Positions 59,615-64,000 of a stretch of DNA of 64,000 bases are shown here, piece after piece. Source of the stretch: Nocardioides sp. (GTDB lineage Bacteria > Actinomycetota > Actinomycetes > Propionibacteriales > Nocardioidaceae); NCBI GenBank assembly GCA_020636915.1, contig JACJWV010000006.1, positions 124,001 through 188,000 of the forward strand. The letters run 5' to 3'. Within the stretch, counting starts at the first letter, position 1; each line of letters starts with the position of its first letter. Both the position numbers and the translations under genes were made by a program. The notes below the pieces were generated by a model that saw only the letters and a program-made list of their open reading frames with translations, was not told the origin of the DNA and searched no databases.

Positions 59615-60976
59615 TTAGGACTCGATGTGGAGGGGGACGACGAGGTCCCCGACGATCAGCACGACGCCCATGACGAGCAGCACACTGGCGACGCAGTAGG
59701 CGATCGGCAGCAGCTTGGCCACGTCGACGTATCCGGGGTCGGGTCGGCCGCGCAGCCGGGCGAACCCACGTCGCACGGCCTCCCAGAGGGCGCCGGCGAT
59801 GTGGCCGCCGTCGAGCGGGAGCAGCGGGATGAAGTTGAACAGCCCGATGAAGAGGTTGAAGCCGGCGATCAGCATGAGCAGGAACACGGTCTTCTCGACG
59901 ACCGGGAAGCCCTCCTGCGACACGGTCTCGCCGGCCAGGCGGCCGCCGCCGACGATGCTGACCGGGCTGTCGGCAGCGCGCTCCTTGACGCCGACGATCG
60001 CCTCACCGACGCCGTAGACCTTGACCGGCAGCGTCGCCAGCGCCTTCACCGTCTGCCCGGCCATCGTCCCCATCTGCTGGACGGTGTAGACCGGCCCGCC
60101 GGTCTCGACGGCGACGTGGCTGGTCGGCGTGACGCCGAGGAAGCCGACCTGGCGCAGGGTCTGGTCGGTCTGGGAGGTGGGCCGCGCCTCGACCGTCGTG
60201 CTCGTCGTCCCGGACAGCTGCTGCCCGTCGCGCTCGTAGCCGATGACCGCGGTCCCGTCCTCGTTGCCGCGGATCAGGGCACGCAGCTGGTCCCAGTCGG
60301 TGATTGCGGTGCCGTTGAAGGTGGTGATCACGTCGCCGGGCTCCAGGCCCGCCTGGGCCGCGGGGCTCACGGGGTCGGAGTCGAGGCAGGTGGTGCGGTT
60401 GTCGACGTACGGGATGACGCACTGCGACACCTCGTCGATGACCGGCTGCCCGGCGTCGGGCTCGACGGTGCGCTGACCGTAGGTCGCGAACACGCCCCAG
60501 AAGATGAAGAACGCGATGAGGATGTTCACCGTCGGCCCGCCGGCCATCACGATGACCTTCTTCCACCACGGCATCTTGTAGAAGAGCCGGTCGCTGTCCT
60601 CGGGCCTGATCGTCTCCCACTCGGCCGCGCGGGCGTCCGAGATCAGCTGGGTGAACAGGCCGGTGTTGGACTTGCGGACCTTGAGCACCTGCTCGCCGTC
60701 GGCGTCGGTGGTGACCTCGTCGGCGAGCTCGGCGGCGCCGGGCGGGAGCATCCCGACGATCTTGACGTAGCCGCCCAGCGGGACCGCTTTGACGCCGTAC
60801 TCGGTCTCGCCGACCTGCTTGCTCCACACCGTCGGCCCGAAGCCGATGAAGTACTGGGTGACCTTCCCGCCGAACTTCTTCGCCGGGATCATGTGGCCGA
60901 GCTCGTGCAGGCCGATCGAGGCCAGGATGGCGACGACGAAGAGCACCACCCCCAGGAGGTAGAAGACGGTGCTCAC
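59615..60976 (-). CDS. rseP: Site-2 protease RseP/RIP1 (M50)
   Basis: A 453-residue intramembrane zinc protease that releases sigma factors by cutting anti-sigma factors. HELGH at residues 24-28 in the first membrane helix and the distal ligand in LLPLDGGHIAGALWE form the active site. One PDZ domain lies between (PVSPAAQAGLEPGDVITTFNGTAITDWDQL). Four membrane helices are expected. The start overlaps the dxr stop by ATGA. Confidence 0.95.
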   Translation of the reverse strand: MSTVFYLLGVVLFVVAILASIGLHELGHMIPAKKFGGKVTQYFIGFGPTVWSKQVGETEYGVKAVPLGGYVKIVGMLPPGAAELADEVTTDADGEQVLKVRKSNTGLFTQLISDARAAEWETIRPEDSDRLFYKMPWWKKVIVMAGGPTVNILIAFFIFWGVFATYGQRTVEPDAGQPVIDEVSQCVIPYVDNRTTCLDSDPVSPAAQAGLEPGDVITTFNGTAITDWDQLRALIRGNEDGTAVIGYERDGQQLSGTTSTTVEARPTSQTDQTLRQVGFLGVTPTSHVAVETGGPVYTVQQMGTMAGQTVKALATLPVKVYGVGEAIVGVKERAADSPVSIVGGGRLAGETVSQEGFPVVEKTVFLLMLIAGFNLFIGLFNFIPLLPLDGGHIAGALWEAVRRGFARLRGRPDPGYVDVAKLLPIAYCVASVLLVMGVVLIVGDLVVPLHIES

Positions 60977-62085
60977 TGCTCACCCTTCATGTGGCGCCCT
61001 TCGATCAGCTGACGGGCCGTGGCACGGGCCCAGGAGTCGGCGTCGAGGACGGCCTCGATCGTCACCTCCGAGGGTACGTCGTGGCGGCTGAGAACCGCCT
61101 GAACCACGTCCACGATCCCGGTGAACGCGAGCTGCCCCGAGCGGAATGCCTCGACGCACTCCTCGTTGGCGGCGTTGTAGACGGCCGGCGCGGTCCCGCC
61201 GCGCTCGCCGGCCGCCCGGGCGAGTGCCACCGCCGGGAATGCCTCGTCGTCGAGCGGGAAGAACTCCCAGGTCTCCGGCCGGGTCCAGTCGACCGGCGGC
61301 GCCGCGCCGTGGACGCGGTCGGGCCAGGCCAGGCCGAGCGCGATCGGGATGAGCATCGTCGGCGGGCTGGCCTGCACCAGCGTCGAGCCGTCGACGAACT
61401 CGACCATCGAGTGCACGACGCTCGTCGGGTGCACGACCACCTCGATGCGGTCGAACGGGATGCCGAAGAGCAGGTGCGCCTCGATCACCTCCAGGCCCTT
61501 GTTGACCAGGGTGGCGGAGTTGATGGTGATGACCGGTCCCATGTCCCAGGTCGGGTGCGCGAGCGCCTGCTCGGGCGTGACGTCGGCCAGCTCCTGCCGC
61601 GTGCGGCCGCGGAACGGACCGCCGCTCGCGGTGAGCACCAGCCGGCGTACCTCCTCGGGACTGCCGCCACGCAGGCACTGCGCCAGGGCGCTGTGCTCGG
61701 AGTCGACCGGGACGATCTGCCCTGGCTTGGCGCGGTCGAGCACCAGGGGTCCGCCCATGATGAGGGACTCCTTGTTGGCCAGGGCCAGCGTGTTGCCGGC
61801 GTCGAGCGCCGCCAGGGTCGGGCGCAGGCCGACCGCGCCGGTGATGCCGTTGAGCACGACGTCGCACTCCAGCCCCGCCGCCTCGACCGACGCGTCCTCG
61901 CCGAGACCGGACCAGAGACCGGGGTACGCCGCGCTGAGCTCGGCCACCTGCTGCTCGAACAGTGCCGGGTTCGAGCCGCCCGCCGTGATCGCGACGACCC
62001 GGAAGCGGTCCGGGTTCGCGCGCACCAGGTCGAGGGCCTGGGTGCCGATCGAGCCGGTGCTGCCGAGGATGACGACGTCTCTCAC
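60973..62085 (-). CDS. dxr: 1-deoxy-D-xylulose-5-phosphate reductoisomerase
   Basis: A 370-residue enzyme that makes 2-C-methyl-D-erythritol 4-phosphate with NADPH in the isoprenoid pathway. The start VRDVVILGSTGSIGTQAL is the nucleotide-binding fold. LALANKESLIMGG, VPVDSEHSALAQCL and LTASGGPFRGR hold substrate and metal residues, and WDMGPVITINSATLVNKGLEVIEAHLLFG is a strong family motif. The GTG at 62085 gives the normal N-terminus; a GTG at 62103 would add six residues. Confidence 0.96.
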   Translation of the reverse strand: MRDVVILGSTGSIGTQALDLVRANPDRFRVVAITAGGSNPALFEQQVAELSAAYPGLWSGLGEDASVEAAGLECDVVLNGITGAVGLRPTLAALDAGNTLALANKESLIMGGPLVLDRAKPGQIVPVDSEHSALAQCLRGGSPEEVRRLVLTASGGPFRGRTRQELADVTPEQALAHPTWDMGPVITINSATLVNKGLEVIEAHLLFGIPFDRIEVVVHPTSVVHSMVEFVDGSTLVQASPPTMLIPIALGLAWPDRVHGAAPPVDWTRPETWEFFPLDDEAFPAVALARAAGERGGTAPAVYNAANEECVEAFRSGQLAFTGIVDVVQAVLSRHDVPSEVTIEAVLDADSWARATARQLIEGRHMKGEQ

Positions 62086-62176
62086 GGGACCAGTCTCCCG
62101 CACGCGACCCGTGCCTCACGAATTCGTTGCCGATCCACCCTGCAAGAACGGAACCGATCGTGAGAGGCTCTGCTCC

Positions 62177-63520
62177 ATGACCGAATCTGCTGTCGGCGGC
62201 CCCACCCTCCCCCAGGAGCGCCGCCTCGTCACCGAGATCCCCGGACCCGGTTCGCTCGAGCGGCTGGACCGCAAGAAGGCGCACGTCGCGGACGGCGTCG
62301 GCACCACGCTCCCGGTGTTCGTCGTCGCCGCGGGTGGTGGCGTCCTGGTCGACGTCGACGGCAACTCGCTCATCGACCTCGGCTCGGGGATCGCGGTCAC
62401 CTCGGTCGGCAACGCCGCGGACGCCGTACGACGCAACGTGCACGCGCAGGTCGACGCGTTCACGCACACCTGCTTCATGGTCACGCCGTACGACGGCTAC
62501 GTCGACGTGTGCGCGGCGCTGGCCGAGCTCACACCCGGCGACCACGCCAAGAAGAGCGCGCTGTTCAACTCCGGCGCCGAGGCGGTCGAGAACGCGGTGA
62601 AGATCGCCCGCGTCGCGACCGGCCGTGACGCGGTGGTGGTCTTCGACCACGCGTACCACGGCCGCACCAACCTCACGATGGCGATGACCGCGAAGAACAT
62701 GCCCTACAAGAACGGCTTCGGACCGTTCGCCGGCGAGGTCTACCGCGCGCCCATGTCCTACCCGTTGCGCGACGGGCTGTCCGGGGAGGACGCCGCCGCC
62801 CGCGCGATCGACGTGATCGACAAGCAGGTCGGCGCGGCCAACCTGGCCTGCATCGTCATCGAGCCCGTCCTGGGCGAGGGCGGCTTCGTCGTCCCCGCTC
62901 CCGGCTTCCTGCCCGCGCTCGCCGCCTGGGCGAAGGCCAACGGGGTCGTCTTCATCGCCGACGAGATCCAGTCCGGCTTCTGCCGCACCGGCGACTGGTT
63001 CGCCAGCGACCACGAGGGCGTCGTCCCGGACCTCGTCACGACCGCCAAGGGCATCGCGGGCGGGCTCCCCCTCGCGGGTGTCACCGGTCGTGCGGAGCTG
63101 ATGGACAGCGTCCACGTGGGCGGGCTCGGCGGCACGTACGGCGGCAACCCGATCGCCTGCGCCGCCGCGCTCGGGTCGATCGAGGAGATGAAGGAGCACG
63201 ACCTGGCCGCGCGGGCGCGCGCGATCGGCGAGCAGATGCACGCCCGCCTCGAGGCGATCGCCGTGGACCACGACGTGATCGCCGAGATCCGCGGCCGCGG
63301 GGCGATGATGGCGATCGAGCTGTGCGCTCCGGGCACGACCGACCCCGACCCGGTCCGGACCGCCGCGGTGTCGGCCTACTGCCACCAGCACGGCGTCGTC
63401 ACGCTCACCTGCGGCACCTGGGGCAACGTCTTCCGCTTCCTGCCGCCGCTGTCGATCAGCGACGCGCTGCTCGACGAGGCGTTCGACGTGGTGGCGGAGG
63501 CGTTCGCGGCGACGGCCTGA
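62177..63520 (+). CDS. gabT: 4-aminobutyrate aminotransferase
   Basis: A 447-residue PLP enzyme that moves the amino group of 4-aminobutyrate to 2-oxoglutarate. SALFNSGAEAVENAVKIAR binds PLP phosphate, FDHAYHGRTNLTMAMT stacks on the ring, FIADEIQSGFCRTG holds the PLP Asp, and TTAKGIAGGLPLAGVTGR contains the Schiff-base lysine. Class III ornithine/GABA aminotransferases share these; the length and N-terminus favour GabT, and the substrate assignment is moderately certain. It diverges from dxr. No succinate-semialdehyde dehydrogenase gene is visible next to it. Confidence 0.88.
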   Translation: MTESAVGGPTLPQERRLVTEIPGPGSLERLDRKKAHVADGVGTTLPVFVVAAGGGVLVDVDGNSLIDLGSGIAVTSVGNAADAVRRNVHAQVDAFTHTCFMVTPYDGYVDVCAALAELTPGDHAKKSALFNSGAEAVENAVKIARVATGRDAVVVFDHAYHGRTNLTMAMTAKNMPYKNGFGPFAGEVYRAPMSYPLRDGLSGEDAAARAIDVIDKQVGAANLACIVIEPVLGEGGFVVPAPGFLPALAAWAKANGVVFIADEIQSGFCRTGDWFASDHEGVVPDLVTTAKGIAGGLPLAGVTGRAELMDSVHVGGLGGTYGGNPIACAAALGSIEEMKEHDLAARARAIGEQMHARLEAIAVDHDVIAEIRGRGAMMAIELCAPGTTDPDPVRTAAVSAYCHQHGVVTLTCGTWGNVFRFLPPLSISDALLDEAFDVVAEAFAATA

Positions 63521-63572
63521 GCGAGCCCGGTCGCCCGCGACGGAGTGGTGGTCGAAGATCACACCATGAGTC

Positions 63573-63588
63573 ACCCGCTCCAGCGGGT
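63573..63588 (+). promoter_or_regulatory. Small perfect hairpin before the antiporter gene
   Basis: ACCCGCT-cc-AGCGGGT has 7-bp arms and lies just before the TTGGAG ribosome binding site of the next gene. It could be the end of the gabT transcript or a structure affecting antiporter translation. The 2-base loop means the innermost pair would open. Confidence 0.35.
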
Positions 63589-63599
63589 ACTTGGAGTCG

Positions 63600-64000
63600 G
63601 TGACCGCCGACCTCGTCTACCTCGTCGCGGGCGGCAGCCTGCTCCTGGCGGTGGTGCTGCCCGAGCTGCTGGACCGGTGGGCGATCTCGGCGCCGATGGT
63701 GCTGGTGGGCGTCGGGCTGCTGCTCGGGCTGACGCCGCTGCCGGACGGGATGCCGCTCGACCCGCAGGAGAACCGGGCGACGATCCAGCACGTCACCGAG
63801 CTGGCCGTGCTGGTCGCGCTGATGGGCGTCGGGCTGGCGCTGGACCGACCCCTGGAGGTCCGGCGCCTCGCGTCGTGGCGGCGGTGGGGCGCCACGTGGC
63901 GACTCCTCGGGATCGGCATGCCGATCACGATCGCGGCGGTCGCGCTGCTCGCCTGGGCTGCCGGCGCCTCGCCCGCGGTCGCGCTCCTGCTCGGCGCCGC
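63600..64000 (+). CDS. Cation:proton antiporter, 5' part
   Basis: The frame starts at GTG 63600 (GGAG four bases upstream; a TTG at 63591 is possible) and runs off the right edge after about 133 codons. It reads VTADLVYLVAGGSLLLAVVLPELLDRW, then ISAPMVLVGVGLLLGLTPLP, ELAVLVALMGVGLALDRPLE and a helix from GIGMPITIAAVALLAWAAG. Successive membrane helices with this pattern fit the CPA1/CPA2 sodium-potassium/proton exchangers. The ion and the full domain set cannot be seen. Confidence 0.75.
   Translation, partial: MTADLVYLVAGGSLLLAVVLPELLDRWAISAPMVLVGVGLLLGLTPLPDGMPLDPQENRATIQHVTELAVLVALMGVGLALDRPLEVRRLASWRRWGATWRLLGIGMPITIAAVALLAWAAGASPAVALLLGA

Noticed and set aside
1..64000. tRNA or rRNA genes, insertion sequences, prophage
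   Set aside because: No cloverleaf with the GGTTCGAATCC-type arm, no rRNA stretch and no transposase or integrase frame was seen on either strand. A tRNAscan or IS search would be decisive.

Overview
The window is about 64 kb of very GC-rich DNA. It has dense, often 4-bp-overlapping genes, frequent GTG starts and an actinobacterial housekeeping order, and fits a Nocardioides-like actinobacterium (Propionibacteriales). This assignment rests on gene order and protein character only; no search was run. No rRNA, tRNA, CRISPR array, insertion sequence or phage module was seen.

A conserved minus-strand backbone runs through the window. Read from the right it is dxr-rseP-ispG, a GNAT gene, proS, rimP-nusA-ylxR-infB, rbfA-truB-ribF, rpsO, pnp-M16 peptidase and dapB. 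Accessory DNA interrupts it at several points. 1-24 kb holds a methyltransferase, a SatD-like gene pair, GAF and DUF4389 proteins, a fused hydantoinase/5-oxoprolinase, a frameshifted pyridoxamine-phosphate-oxidase-like gene, a secreted esterase-like protein and prfC. It also holds a TetR-controlled meta-cleavage operon (flavin hydroxylase, C-C hydrolase, extradiol dioxygenase), small secreted and nickel-binding-like proteins, a large LuxR ATPase regulator, a SfLAP-like membrane protein and an alkylsulfatase. 28-39 kb holds an MMPL exporter facing a sensor kinase/response regulator pair, and a complete fructose PTS: ptsI diverges from a DeoR regulator, fruK, the fused IIABC permease and HPr. 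50-58 kb holds secreted proteins, a putative WXG-type toxin with an RNase A-like tail and a CdiI-like immunity gene, and two overlapping phosphoesterases. The right end has gabT and the start of a cation:proton antiporter.

The main points of interest are: the toxin-immunity pair; infB, whose Pro/Gly/Ala-rich linker carries three separate frame interruptions although both ends are normal; two 61-bp copies of a palindromic element with compensatory stem changes, 16 kb apart; a shared operator between ptsI and the fructose regulator, with ptsI possibly leaderless; and several strong intergenic hairpins. Two genes (infB and the PPOX-like gene) contain small indels, so assembly errors must be excluded before biology is read into them.
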